From Kibdelosporangium sp. MJ126-NF4 (GTDB lineage Bacteria > Actinomycetota > Actinomycetes > Mycobacteriales > Pseudonocardiaceae): a stretch of 64,000 nucleotides of DNA. The stretch is from NCBI RefSeq assembly GCF_000826545.1, contig NZ_CDME01000002.1:1-64000 (forward strand), given 5' to 3'. Positions within the stretch are counted from its first letter, which is position 1, and the number at the start of each line of letters is the position of its first letter. Of the stretch, positions 1-7,898 are shown one piece after another. Below the pieces are notes generated by a model. That model worked only from the letters and a program-made list of their open reading frames with translations. It did no database searches and was not told where the DNA came from. Position numbers and translations under genes: made by a program.

Positions 1-53
1 AGCGCGCTCGACCTGATGAACGCGGCAGGCTGGAGAGGACCAAGGAGAAGTCC
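1..53. other. Window edge and ribosome binding site of the first gene
   Basis: No coding region can be supported in these first bases. An AAGGAGAAG ribosome binding site ends a few bases before the ATG at 54. Any promoter must lie upstream of the window. Confidence 0.5.
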
Positions 54-1643
54 ATGCGATTGTTGCGTTACCTGGTCGTGTTGTTGCTGATCGTATCGTC
101 GGTCGCGGCGACACCGGTGGCCGCGGGCCAGTCGACGAAGAAAGGTGTCAGTGCGGCGAACGTCGCCGGTGTCACCAGCGCTCTCGCCGACTCACGGGTG
201 GGCTGGTACTACAACTGGGCATCCTCCACGCAGGGCATCGTCGCGCCAAGCGGGGTCGAGTTCGTTCCGATGATCTGGGGCGCCAACTCGGTCACCGACA
301 CCGAGTTGAACCAGGCCAAGGCTTCGGGCACCACGCTGCTCGGGTTCAACGAGCCCGATCTGCTGGGCCAGGCCCTGATGACGGTCGAACGGGCGCTCGA
401 GCTGTGGCCCCGGCTCCAGCAGACGGGGATGCGCCTCGGCGCACCGGCCGTCGCGTGGGGCGGCGACATTCCCGGTGGCTGGCTCGATCGGTTCATGAGC
501 GGTGCGGCGCAGCGTGGCCTGCGCGTCGACTTCATCCCGTTGCATTGGTACGGCAGTGATTTCTCCGCCGCGGCGACCGGGCATCTCAAGAAGTACATCC
601 AGTCCGTGTACGACCGCTACCGCAAACCGATCTGGCTCACCGAGTTCGGGCTCATCAACTTCTCCGGCCCTTCTCCGACGTACCCGAACCAGGCCGAGCA
701 GGCTGCCTTCGCGCGAGACTCCACGGCCATGTTGGAGGGTCTGTCGTTCGTGCAGAGGTACTCGTGGTTCACGCTGTCGACCGCGACAAGTCCCACTGGT
801 CTGTACAACGGGACAACAGCCAACGAGACAGGCGTGGCGTACCGCGACGCGACCGGACCGATCGAGCACAAGGCGGAACCCAAGAAGGACGACCCGCCGG
901 GCTTGGAAGAAACGGTGAAGGGGATCTACGACATCTTCGGGGTCGACTCGCCACCCGGACCGGCGGGCGAGGGCCCGGGAAACAACACGGTCACGTTCGT
1001 CAACCAGTCCGGCGAGACGGTCTGGTTGGGCAGTACGGTCAACGCCGACGGCTCGGCGAACCTGACAGGGCTGCCCACCCTGCAGAACGGCCAGTCCGCG
1101 ACGATCACCATTCCCGAGTCGAGCGCGCCGAACCACTGGCGCGGCAAGTTCTTCGCCCGGCAGGGCTGCACCGGCGAGTCGGGCAGCACGTTCCACTGCA
1201 AAGTTGGCGACTGCGGGGTGTACGCCGACCGGTGTTCCACGGGTGACCAACCGGTCAGCCTCGCGGAGTTCAACTTCGACCGCAAGGATGCATTGGCGGT
1301 CTGGTACAACGTCAGCTACGTCAACGCCTTCTCGCTGCCCATCACGATCGCACCGCGTGACGCCAAGGCACCTCCCGGCTCGAAGGAGTGCGAGGTCATG
1401 GGATGCTCGAAGAACCTGCTGACGTCCTGCCCGCCCGAGAACCTCACCCGAGGGGACGACGGCAGTCCCATGTTGTGCACCAATCCCAACCGTGACGCCA
1501 AGACCCCGTACAGCAACGCCATCCAGTCCGCGTGTCCGCAGGCGTACGCGTGGTCGAAACAAGACGCTGAGCCGGGCAACGAGACCGTGCGCCAGTGCAA
1601 GGAGTGCAGCGGGTTCACCGTCACGTTCCACAGCGGCCGGTAG
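54..1643 (+). CDS. Secreted GH128-type glycosyl hydrolase with C-terminal thaumatin-like domain
   Basis: This 529-residue protein has a Sec signal peptide of about 24 residues ending in a VAAGQ region. Residues about 50-270 match the Asl1/GH128 glycosyl hydrolase core. GFNEPD places a probable acid/base Glu at residue 100, and WLTEFG a probable nucleophile Glu at residue 197. Residues about 310-529 form a cysteine-rich thaumatin-like domain, opening with a VTFVNQSGETVW strand and carrying many paired cysteines. GH128 enzymes cleave beta-1,3-glucans and thaumatin-like domains bind or cleave the same polymers, so the protein probably attacks fungal or plant glucan outside the cell. The start is set by AAGGAGAAG just upstream. 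The next gene also encodes a secreted protein. The enzymatic class is firm; exact substrate is inferred. Confidence 0.85.
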   Translation: MRLLRYLVVLLLIVSSVAATPVAAGQSTKKGVSAANVAGVTSALADSRVGWYYNWASSTQGIVAPSGVEFVPMIWGANSVTDTELNQAKASGTTLLGFNEPDLLGQALMTVERALELWPRLQQTGMRLGAPAVAWGGDIPGGWLDRFMSGAAQRGLRVDFIPLHWYGSDFSAAATGHLKKYIQSVYDRYRKPIWLTEFGLINFSGPSPTYPNQAEQAAFARDSTAMLEGLSFVQRYSWFTLSTATSPTGLYNGTTANETGVAYRDATGPIEHKAEPKKDDPPGLEETVKGIYDIFGVDSPPGPAGEGPGNNTVTFVNQSGETVWLGSTVNADGSANLTGLPTLQNGQSATITIPESSAPNHWRGKFFARQGCTGESGSTFHCKVGDCGVYADRCSTGDQPVSLAEFNFDRKDALAVWYNVSYVNAFSLPITIAPRDAKAPPGSKECEVMGCSKNLLTSCPPENLTRGDDGSPMLCTNPNRDAKTPYSNAIQSACPQAYAWSKQDAEPGNETVRQCKECSGFTVTFHSGR

Positions 1644-1780
1644 GGGATCCACCGCGCGGGATGTTATGTCGAAGTGGGAGTACGTGCCGGGGCCAGGCGG
1701 TCAATACGATCTTCTCCAGGACGAACAGAGCGGCGGCCGCCTGTCCCTGCCCACGCACGCCCGCTCGAAAAGAGGTCCCT

Positions 1781-2713
1781 GTGACTCGCATACGCGCCCT
1801 TTTGCTGGTGGCCACGCTCTTCTCGTTACCGCTCACGGCCGCAACCGCCGCCGCAGCCCCGGTTGCGAGCCCCGTCGCCGCCCCGTACTGCTACGAGGAA
1901 CCGTCGCAGCCCACCGCGGATGTCAGCGACCTCAAGGCGAGGTTCACCTCCTCGAACTGGATGCAGACCCTCCAGGCCGTGTACCAGCGGCGTTGGCCGA
2001 GCGGCCAGGCGTTGGCCATCGCGCAGGCCAAGGATCCGTACTGGAACCAGTTCGTGCAGAAGAACAGCTTCGAGGCGTTCGCCGAGTCGATGATGGTCGC
2101 CATCCACGAGGAAACCCACATGTGGGATCTCGACCCGGCACGGTCCAGGTGGAACGTGCACACCGCGGCCTGGATCAACGCCGCACGCCAGGACACGGTG
2201 GTGCCGCTGCACGACGGCTTCCCCCGCAAGGAGATCCTGCCGCTGATCAAGGACCGGCTCAGCGACTCGATGGACGGCATCTACCTGCGCGACCGGACCC
2301 AGGGCGACTACCACCTCCAAGGCGTGACGGCGGAGTTGAACGCCGGACTGACGGGCCTGCCCGCGGTGACGGTGCTCCAGGAGTACATCAAGGGCGTCGG
2401 CGCCAGCAACTCCCGTGACATCGCCGCCACCAACCTGCGCTACCTGCTGCTCTACCTCCGGGTGGCCAAGGACCGGCACCCGGACTACTGGGCGAAGATC
2501 AAGAACGAGCCGAAGCTGCGCGAACTGGTACTGACCCAGTTCCTGCGGACCGCCTACTGGCTGGAGAAGTCGGCGCTCTACACCGGCAAACTGGGCAGCC
2601 CCAACGCCGACAAGATCACCACGACCAACTACGCGCCGGAGAACATCGCCATCCTGGAGGAGTTCACCGGCAGGAAGGTCCGCACCGACACCCAGAAGAA
2701 CTGCACCACCTGA
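1781..2713 (+). CDS. Secreted protein with an HExxH motif, family not recognised
   Basis: This 310-residue protein starts at GTG 1781, preceded by AAAAGAGG. A longer upstream reading frame is rejected because it overlaps the previous gene and lacks a signal peptide. Residues 1-26 form a clear signal peptide (RALLLVATLFSLPLTAA). Mature residues include IHEETHMWDL, with H109-E110-x-x-H113, the zinc-ligand pattern of metallopeptidases. The rest looks helical and no family was recognised. Only four cysteines or fewer are visible. It may be a secreted zinc hydrolase, but the motif could also be chance. It lies 137 bp after the glucanase in the same direction and may be co-expressed. Confidence 0.7.
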   Translation: MTRIRALLLVATLFSLPLTAATAAAAPVASPVAAPYCYEEPSQPTADVSDLKARFTSSNWMQTLQAVYQRRWPSGQALAIAQAKDPYWNQFVQKNSFEAFAESMMVAIHEETHMWDLDPARSRWNVHTAAWINAARQDTVVPLHDGFPRKEILPLIKDRLSDSMDGIYLRDRTQGDYHLQGVTAELNAGLTGLPAVTVLQEYIKGVGASNSRDIAATNLRYLLLYLRVAKDRHPDYWAKIKNEPKLRELVLTQFLRTAYWLEKSALYTGKLGSPNADKITTTNYAPENIAILEEFTGRKVRTDTQKNCTT

Positions 2714-2739
2714 CCGAAGACCCCGACCGAGGGGACAGT

Positions 2740-2768
2740 GCCCGGGAGGGGCGTTCGACCTCCCGGGC
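2740..2768. terminator. Bidirectional stem-loop terminator
   Basis: A perfect 10-bp stem, GCCCGGGAGG pairing with CCTCCCGGGC, closes a 9-nt loop. It sits between two convergent genes ending at 2713 and 2778 and so can serve both. There is no U-run, as is usual in actinomycetes. Confidence 0.75.
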
Positions 2769-2777
2769 GATCGGGCG

Positions 2778-3383
2778 TCACAGCCAGCCCTTGGTCTCGG
2801 CGAGCCGGGCGGCTTCGGCGCGGGTACGGGCCTGGGTTTTGCCGATCGCCGACGACAGGTGGTTGCGCACTGTCCCTTCGGTGAGGCCGACGGCCTTGGC
2901 GATGTCGGCGACGGTGCCTCCGTCGGCCGAGGCGCGCAGGACGTCGGCTTCCCGGTCGGTGAGCGGGCTGGTGCCGCTGGCGAGGGACTCGGCCGCGAGC
3001 GCCGGGTCGACGAAACGCAGTCCGGCGTGGACCCGGCGGATCGCGTTGAGGAGCTGCTCCGGCGAGGAGTCCTTGACCACGAAACCGGCCGCGCCGGAGG
3101 ACATCGCCCGAGCGAGGTATCCCGGACGGCCGAAGGTGGTGCAGATGATCACACGGCAGACCGGCAGCGCGTGGTGGAGGTCCGCGGTGACGGAGAGGCC
3201 GTCACGGGCGGGCATCTGCACGTCCAGGAGCGCGATGTCGGGGCTGGTTCGGCGCGCGGCGTCGAGGACCTCGTCGCCTGAGCCGATTTCGGCGACGACC
3301 TCGATGTCGGATTCGAGCCGGAGCATCGCGGCCAGTGCGCTGCGCACGAGGGCGTGGTCGTCGGCCAGCAGAACGCGGATCAT
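2778..3383 (-). CDS. NarL/LuxR-family response regulator
   Basis: This 201-residue protein has an N-terminal receiver domain with acidic pair D8-D9, phosphoacceptor D54 (ALLDVQMP) and conserved K104 (VVKD). A C-terminal LuxR-type helix-turn-helix starts at about residue 138 (PLTDREADVL). Its start overlaps the stop of the histidine kinase gene upstream by ATGA, so the two are translationally coupled. It should accept phosphate from that kinase and act as a DNA-binding activator or repressor. The architecture resembles DesR/LiaR-type regulators of actinobacteria that control neighbouring transporters or envelope genes, but no obvious target is adjacent. Family assignment is secure; target is unknown. 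Confidence 0.93.
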   Translation of the reverse strand: MIRVLLADDHALVRSALAAMLRLESDIEVVAEIGSGDEVLDAARRTSPDIALLDVQMPARDGLSVTADLHHALPVCRVIICTTFGRPGYLARAMSSGAAGFVVKDSSPEQLLNAIRRVHAGLRFVDPALAAESLASGTSPLTDREADVLRASADGGTVADIAKAVGLTEGTVRNHLSSAIGKTQARTRAEAARLAETKGWL

Positions 3384-4570
3384 GTCGGAAGTGCTCCGGT
3401 GGAGGGGGTGAGTTGTCGTGCCCGCACTGGTCCGCGGGCGAGGACCCGGAAGCCACCATCGGGGGCTCTGCCGTGTTCGAGAGTGCCGGACACCGCGGCC
3501 AACCGCTCGGTGAGTCCGGTCAGGCCGTGCCCGGCCGTCGTTTCGGCTGTGACGGTGCCGTTGTCGGTGATCTCCACCCAGTCGCGGCCCAGCGTGACAG
3601 AACAGCGCTGGGCATCGGAGTGCCGCAGCACGTTGGTGACCGCCTCCCGTACCACGTAACCGAATACTCCCTGCAACTCGGGCAACACGTCGTCGGACGC
3701 GGCGGGCAGCTCGGCTCGCACGCCCGCGGCGCGCAGCGCCATCTGGGCGCCCGCGATCTCGGTGGCCAGCGACACCGTGCGATAGTCCGAGACGGTGGCT
3801 CGTACGTCGGAGAGAGCCTGCCGGGACAGGCCTTCGAGATCGCGGATCTCCGCGACGGCCGGGCCGATGTCTCCAGTGGACTCGAGTATTCGCCGGGCCA
3901 GTCCCAGTTTGACGGTCATCGTGGAGAGGCTGTGGCCGAGAACGTCGTGCAGGTCACGGGCGACCCGCTCCCGCTCCTGGTGCACAGCCATTCTCCTGAC
4001 CTGCTCGCGCGCGGCTCTCAGGTGGCCGATGGTGAAGGTCAGTGCGAGAACCGTGCCCAGTACGGCGGTGACGCTGCCGAGCGTGGCCACTTGGCCCCAG
4101 TTCACCCGGCCGTAGCTCAGCCACATCCATCCGATCTGGACGATCGCCGTGCCGAATCCGAGCAATGTGGAGTAGCGCAGGGGCAACAGCATGAGCCCGA
4201 CCGCGATGGCGTAGGTCAGGTTGGTCAGGTAGTCGGGCGAGCCGAGGAGCAGGGCCAGTGCGGAGCCGAGCGCGAACATCGTGACCACGTAGGCGATCCG
4301 CCGTCGCGGGGGCGCCACCGGTCCGTGCCACAGGGCAGTCAGGCTGACGGCGGCATAGCAGGCGACGAGTCCGAGCGCGACACCGGCGAGCAGGGCATTG
4401 CTCGTGTCGTCCATGATCTCGGTGACCCGCGTGGCCAGTAAGAGCAGGGCGAGTCCGTTGGACACCACAATGGCGATTCGACCGCGACGGCCGCCTTGTG
4501 GGTCGTCGTCCCAAAAACTCCAGTCCGGCCACTGCCGAGAGGAGAATTCATCCGGGTCGCGTGTGCTCAC
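3380..4570 (-). CDS. Membrane histidine kinase (HisKA_3 type)
   Basis: This 396-residue sensor kinase has about five to six hydrophobic segments between residues 30 and 185. A HisKA_3 dimerisation domain follows with the phosphorylated H208 (ERVARDLHDVLGHS). The C-terminal HATPase domain has an N-box (EAVTNVLRHS), a D-box (EITDNG) and a glycine loop (GHGLTGLTERL). The sensor region is almost wholly membrane embedded with short loops, as in kinases that sense the membrane or membrane-active drugs. It is coupled by ATGA to its response regulator. The gene points away from the Rrf2 regulator at 4739, leaving about 170 bp for both promoters. The stimulus cannot be read from sequence. Confidence 0.92.
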   Translation of the reverse strand: MSTRDPDEFSSRQWPDWSFWDDDPQGGRRGRIAIVVSNGLALLLLATRVTEIMDDTSNALLAGVALGLVACYAAVSLTALWHGPVAPPRRRIAYVVTMFALGSALALLLGSPDYLTNLTYAIAVGLMLLPLRYSTLLGFGTAIVQIGWMWLSYGRVNWGQVATLGSVTAVLGTVLALTFTIGHLRAAREQVRRMAVHQERERVARDLHDVLGHSLSTMTVKLGLARRILESTGDIGPAVAEIRDLEGLSRQALSDVRATVSDYRTVSLATEIAGAQMALRAAGVRAELPAASDDVLPELQGVFGYVVREAVTNVLRHSDAQRCSVTLGRDWVEITDNGTVTAETTAGHGLTGLTERLAAVSGTLEHGRAPDGGFRVLARGPVRARQLTPSTGALPT

Positions 4571-4673
4571 GTCGGCGATGGTACGTGCTGGGCACCCGCG
4601 TTACCGTGCTCATGCCGTCGCACATTTGTCATCGAAACACCCATGACAGATGGCAGGGGCCAGGGATTGACAG

Positions 4674-4712
4674 CCGATTGAACTGCAACTAGGTTTGTTG
4701 CAGTTCAATCGG
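4674..4712. promoter_or_regulatory. Perfect inverted repeat, probable Rrf2 operator
   Basis: Two perfect 16-nt arms (CCGATTGAACTGCAAC and its complement) flank a 7-nt spacer, 27 bp before the Rrf2 start codon. The inner part, ACTGCAAC-N7-GTTGCAGT, recurs with the same spacing before the MFS gene at 5228-5250. This fits an autoregulatory operator for the Rrf2 protein. Confidence 0.75.
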
Positions 4713-4738
4713 CGCGGCAGCGCTGCCAAGGGGGTGTC

Positions 4739-5182
4739 GTGGGGCTCAGTAGCAGGAGCGCGGTGGCGATCCACGCGCTCACGATGTTGGCGCGCTGGGA
4801 CCGTTCGCTGACTTCTGCGGAGATCGCGGACAGCCTGGCGAGCAATCCGGTTCTGGTGCGGCGCGTCCTCGGCAGTCTGCGGCACGCCGACCTGGTGTGG
4901 TCCACGGAGGGGCGTGGTGGCGGCTGGTCGCTTGCCCGTGCCGCCCGGGAGATCACGCTCTACGACGCGTACGTCGCGGTGGAGGAGGGGCCGGTCCTGT
5001 CGCGACACCCACATCCGCCCAGTGACGCGTGCGAGGTCGGGCGGCACATGCAGAACCTGCTCGACACGGAGTTCCGGGACGCGGAACAGGCCATGGAAGA
5101 ACGGCTCAGCCGAACGACCATCGCCCACCTGGTCCAGCAGGTGCTGGCCGCCGAACGTGGACAGGCGCTGCCGAATCACTGA
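4739..5182 (+). CDS. Rrf2-family transcriptional regulator
   Basis: This 147-residue protein carries an N-terminal winged helix typical of Rrf2 proteins (SRSAVAIHALTMLARW, then SAEIADSLASNPVLVRRVLGSL). It has only one cysteine in the region where IscR and NsrR hold three iron-sulphur ligands, so it is more like the cluster-free YwnA/HypR branch. GTG 4739 follows a purine-rich stretch and agrees with the family's N-terminus. It lies 92 bp before an MFS exporter and both have the same inverted-repeat motif upstream, so it probably represses itself and the exporter until an effector binds. The effector is unknown. Confidence 0.9.
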   Translation: MGLSSRSAVAIHALTMLARWDRSLTSAEIADSLASNPVLVRRVLGSLRHADLVWSTEGRGGGWSLARAAREITLYDAYVAVEEGPVLSRHPHPPSDACEVGRHMQNLLDTEFRDAEQAMEERLSRTTIAHLVQQVLAAERGQALPNH

Positions 5183-5227
5183 CTGAGCAACGGCGGAGGC
5201 ATGCCCTCCGCCTTTTCGGCCACCCTA

Positions 5228-5250
5228 ACTGTAACCATGATGGTTGCAGT
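5228..5250. promoter_or_regulatory. Second probable Rrf2 operator, before the MFS gene
   Basis: ACTGTAAC-N7-GTTGCAGT is an inverted repeat with one mismatch and the same 7-nt spacer as the site at 4674-4712. It ends 24 bp before the MFS start codon, consistent with repression of the exporter by the adjacent Rrf2 protein. Confidence 0.7.
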
Positions 5251-5274
5251 CAACGTCATGGGAGGAATCGTCGA

Positions 5275-6693
5275 ATGACACCCACAACTGAACGCGCGGG
5301 ATCAGGCCTGGCCCTGTTGGCGGTGCTGACACCGGCGATGCTCGCCACGGTGATCGCCAGCGACATGGTCAACCTGATGCTCCCGTCGATCGGCACGGAG
5401 TTCGGGGCTTCCGAGGCCGAACTCGCGTGGGTCGTCACCGGCTTCCTGCTGGTGTTCTCGGTCGGCATTCCCTTCTACGGCCGTATCTCCGACCGGCTCA
5501 GCCTCCGGCGCCTGTTCAGCTTCGCCCTTGTGGTCTACGCCGCCGGAAGCCTGATCTGCGCGCTTGCCCCGAGCCTCCTCGTGCTTGTGGCTGGGCGGAT
5601 CGTGATGGGAGCGGGCGCGGCCGCGCTCCCCGTGCTCTCGATCATTGCTGTCACCAGGTTGATGCCGGAGAACAAGCGGGGGATGGGTATCGGTGTCGTC
5701 TCCGCGGCCACGGGTATCGGAACCGCCGCTGGTCCTGCCCTGGGCGGTGGGATCGGCCAACTCCTCGGATGGCACGCCCTGTTCTGGCTCATGCTCGGGG
5801 TGGCGTTGGTGCTGCTTCCCGCCGCGTGGCGCGTGCTGCCCGATGGGCGTCCGGAAGGTGCGGGCCGGTTCGACCTTCCCGGCGGCGTGCTCCTGGGCCT
5901 CGGTGCCGGGCTGGTCCTGTTCGGCATGACCCAGGTACAGGTCTCGGGTTTCGCCGCGTACTCGTCCTGGGGCAGCCTTGTCGTCGCGGTCGTGGCGATG
6001 GCGCTGTTCGGGTGGCGCACGGTCCGCGTCGCGCATCCGTTCGTCCCGCCCGCGTTGTTCACCAACCGTGTCTACCGGGCCGCGGTCGTGGTCGCGTTCC
6101 TTGCCATGATCGTCAACCTCGGGGCTCTGGTGTTCGTGCCGCTGCTGGTGGTCGACGTCAACCATCTGACGCCGGGCGCGGGTGCTCTGGTCATGATCCC
6201 GGCCGGAGTCGCCGTTGCCGTCCTCTCGCCACTGATCGGTCGCCTCGCGGACCGCGTCGGCACCCGATCCCTGGTGCTGACCGGGCTCACGCTCATGGGC
6301 CTGTTCGTCCTGTTTCTCTCCACCTTCACGGGAGGCGCGTCCGTGATTCCCGCCGGGTTCGGGATGTTCGGGGTGAGTGTCGGCTTCATCCTCGTGGTCA
6401 CCCCGATCATCAGTGCGGCGGCGAGCGCACTCCCGGCCGAGCAGGTCGGCGTCGGCCTCGGGATCCTCCAAGGAGCCCAGTTCCTCGGCGCGGGCACTGG
6501 TCCGGCCCTGTTCGGCGTCCTGGTGACCGCGCGGCAGCAAAGCGGCGGCGACGCCGTGAACCCGTTGTACACGGGGCACACGGGCGCGGCCTTCTCCGAT
6601 GCTTTCCTTGCCATGGTCGCTGTTGTCGTCCTCTCGCTGATTGCCGCGTTCCGGATGCGCTCCGAACCGCCGCAGATGCTCCCTTTGACCTGA
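5275..6693 (+). CDS. MFS multidrug exporter, DHA2-like
   Basis: This 472-residue integral membrane protein has about 14 hydrophobic segments, as in drug:proton antiporters of the DHA2 family. Motif A is visible in the first cytoplasmic loop (YGRISDRLSLRRLF), and a glycine-rich antiporter motif follows (GIGTAAGPALGGGIGQ). ATG 5275 is chosen because GGAGGA lies 8 nt upstream and the translation then begins with a short cytoplasmic tail; the open frame extends further upstream into the regulator gene and is not used. It probably exports a toxic compound using the proton gradient. Control by the upstream Rrf2 regulator is inferred from the shared operator. Confidence 0.92.
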   Translation: MTPTTERAGSGLALLAVLTPAMLATVIASDMVNLMLPSIGTEFGASEAELAWVVTGFLLVFSVGIPFYGRISDRLSLRRLFSFALVVYAAGSLICALAPSLLVLVAGRIVMGAGAAALPVLSIIAVTRLMPENKRGMGIGVVSAATGIGTAAGPALGGGIGQLLGWHALFWLMLGVALVLLPAAWRVLPDGRPEGAGRFDLPGGVLLGLGAGLVLFGMTQVQVSGFAAYSSWGSLVVAVVAMALFGWRTVRVAHPFVPPALFTNRVYRAAVVVAFLAMIVNLGALVFVPLLVVDVNHLTPGAGALVMIPAGVAVAVLSPLIGRLADRVGTRSLVLTGLTLMGLFVLFLSTFTGGASVIPAGFGMFGVSVGFILVVTPIISAAASALPAEQVGVGLGILQGAQFLGAGTGPALFGVLVTARQQSGGDAVNPLYTGHTGAAFSDAFLAMVAVVVLSLIAAFRMRSEPPQMLPLT

Positions 6694-6815
6694 TGTCGTG
6701 CTTATTGTGTTGGAAACAAACGCGTTCTTCACCTGATCGAGTGTTAACACCGCGTTGGGCCGCGCGATGAACGGTGCGTCCGAGCGTACGGTGCTTCCCC
6801 TGGAACGGGGTCTCG

Positions 6816-7898
6816 ATGTTGGAATTGTTCATCGGCGGCGTGATAGGAGTCGTCCCGAAGCTGATCGGAAGCTGGATTGAGACCAGGAATTCCCTCCGCG
6901 TCGAGTACGTCAAGGCCCACCTGAACGCCGTTGCCGAGGAACAGCGACTGCAGACCCAGATCCGGTTGCACGAAGCGGATCTGCAGCATCGATCGGCGCA
7001 GCAGTATCCGTTGGGCACGCCGGGTCGGCTGCGTGCGCTGTTGCCGGTGTCGGGGCTGCCGACCATTGTCGTGTCGCCGACGCCACCGGGATCGCCCCGA
7101 TACATGGACGGCCTCGACCGGCGTGTGCGGGAACTCCTCCTCAACGTGGCGGACTTCCGTCGATACGCGACCATTCCGTCCGGTGTTTTCGCGCACGACG
7201 CGGGAGTGACCAGATTCATCGACGGCGAAGTCGGTGCCCGGGTGATCGCGGAAGCGGAGTTCGGGCGCTGGCCTGCGATCCTGGTCTACTTCGAGCCGGG
7301 CTTTCGCTCGCTGACCGCGGTCGCCTACCTGTCGACCGTTTTCGGCGACGTCGACGGCTCGTCCGGTTTTCCCTTCCCGATCGCCACCTACCAACCTGGT
7401 GCGGGCCGTTCCGTTTCGCGTGACACGGACCTGCCGAGCTGGCACCACATCGACCCGACCGCGACACCGGGCGTCGACCCGCTCGACGTGGTGGCGTCCA
7501 CCATCAGCTGGTTCGTCCTGTCGGCGGTGGACACGTACTGGCAGCTGACCTCCGGCGTGCGGCCGGGCCTGCTCGCCAGGTCCGGCGCGAGCAGTGTCGC
7601 CGAGGTCGAGACGCCGCCGGCGGTCGACGTGGCTGAACAGTCGTCCCAGCTGGGGCGCCTGGAAAGCGAGGCACAGCGTCTGGTGCGGCTGGGCTTCGAC
7701 ATCACACTGGAGCAACTCCCCGGTGGTTACGTCGGACTGCACCTGTCCGGACCCAAGGACGTGGTGGTCGTCGTCGACGAGTCCTACCCCGAACTGCCCC
7801 CTGTGGTGATCCGGATCGACAACACCGACGTGCACATCGGAGCGGCAGACTGGACCGCCGAATGCGGTCTGGCCGACATCGTGGAGGCGGCAACGTGA
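6816..7898 (+). CDS. Unknown protein opening a ubiquitin-like conjugation operon
   Basis: This 360-residue protein starts at ATG 6816. Residues 1-20 are hydrophobic (LFIGGVIGVVPKLIGSWI), followed by a charged helix, so it may touch the membrane. The middle is not recognised. The last 80 residues contain a stretch like E2/RWD folds, with a strand, a YPELPP turn and another strand, but no catalytic cysteine. Its stop overlaps the start of the JAB peptidase gene by GTGA, so it belongs to the operon that also encodes E2-like and E1-like proteins. It could be a target, adaptor or effector of the conjugation system. Function is unknown and the RWD-like reading is only a sequence impression. Confidence 0.75.
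   Translation: MLELFIGGVIGVVPKLIGSWIETRNSLRVEYVKAHLNAVAEEQRLQTQIRLHEADLQHRSAQQYPLGTPGRLRALLPVSGLPTIVVSPTPPGSPRYMDGLDRRVRELLLNVADFRRYATIPSGVFAHDAGVTRFIDGEVGARVIAEAEFGRWPAILVYFEPGFRSLTAVAYLSTVFGDVDGSSGFPFPIATYQPGAGRSVSRDTDLPSWHHIDPTATPGVDPLDVVASTISWFVLSAVDTYWQLTSGVRPGLLARSGASSVAEVETPPAVDVAEQSSQLGRLESEAQRLVRLGFDITLEQLPGGYVGLHLSGPKDVVVVVDESYPELPPVVIRIDNTDVHIGAADWTAECGLADIVEAAT

Noticed and set aside
192..1652. A 486-residue minus-strand frame opposite the GH128-thaumatin gene
   Set aside because: The plus-strand protein has a signal peptide, catalytic motifs and a ribosome binding site; the antisense frame has none.
3335..4441. A 368-residue plus-strand frame opposite the histidine kinase
   Set aside because: The kinase and its regulator on the minus strand have every catalytic motif and a coupled ATGA overlap.
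5302..6750. A 482-residue minus-strand frame opposite the MFS exporter
   Set aside because: It encodes only charged low-complexity sequence, the usual mirror of a hydrophobic membrane protein in high-GC DNA.
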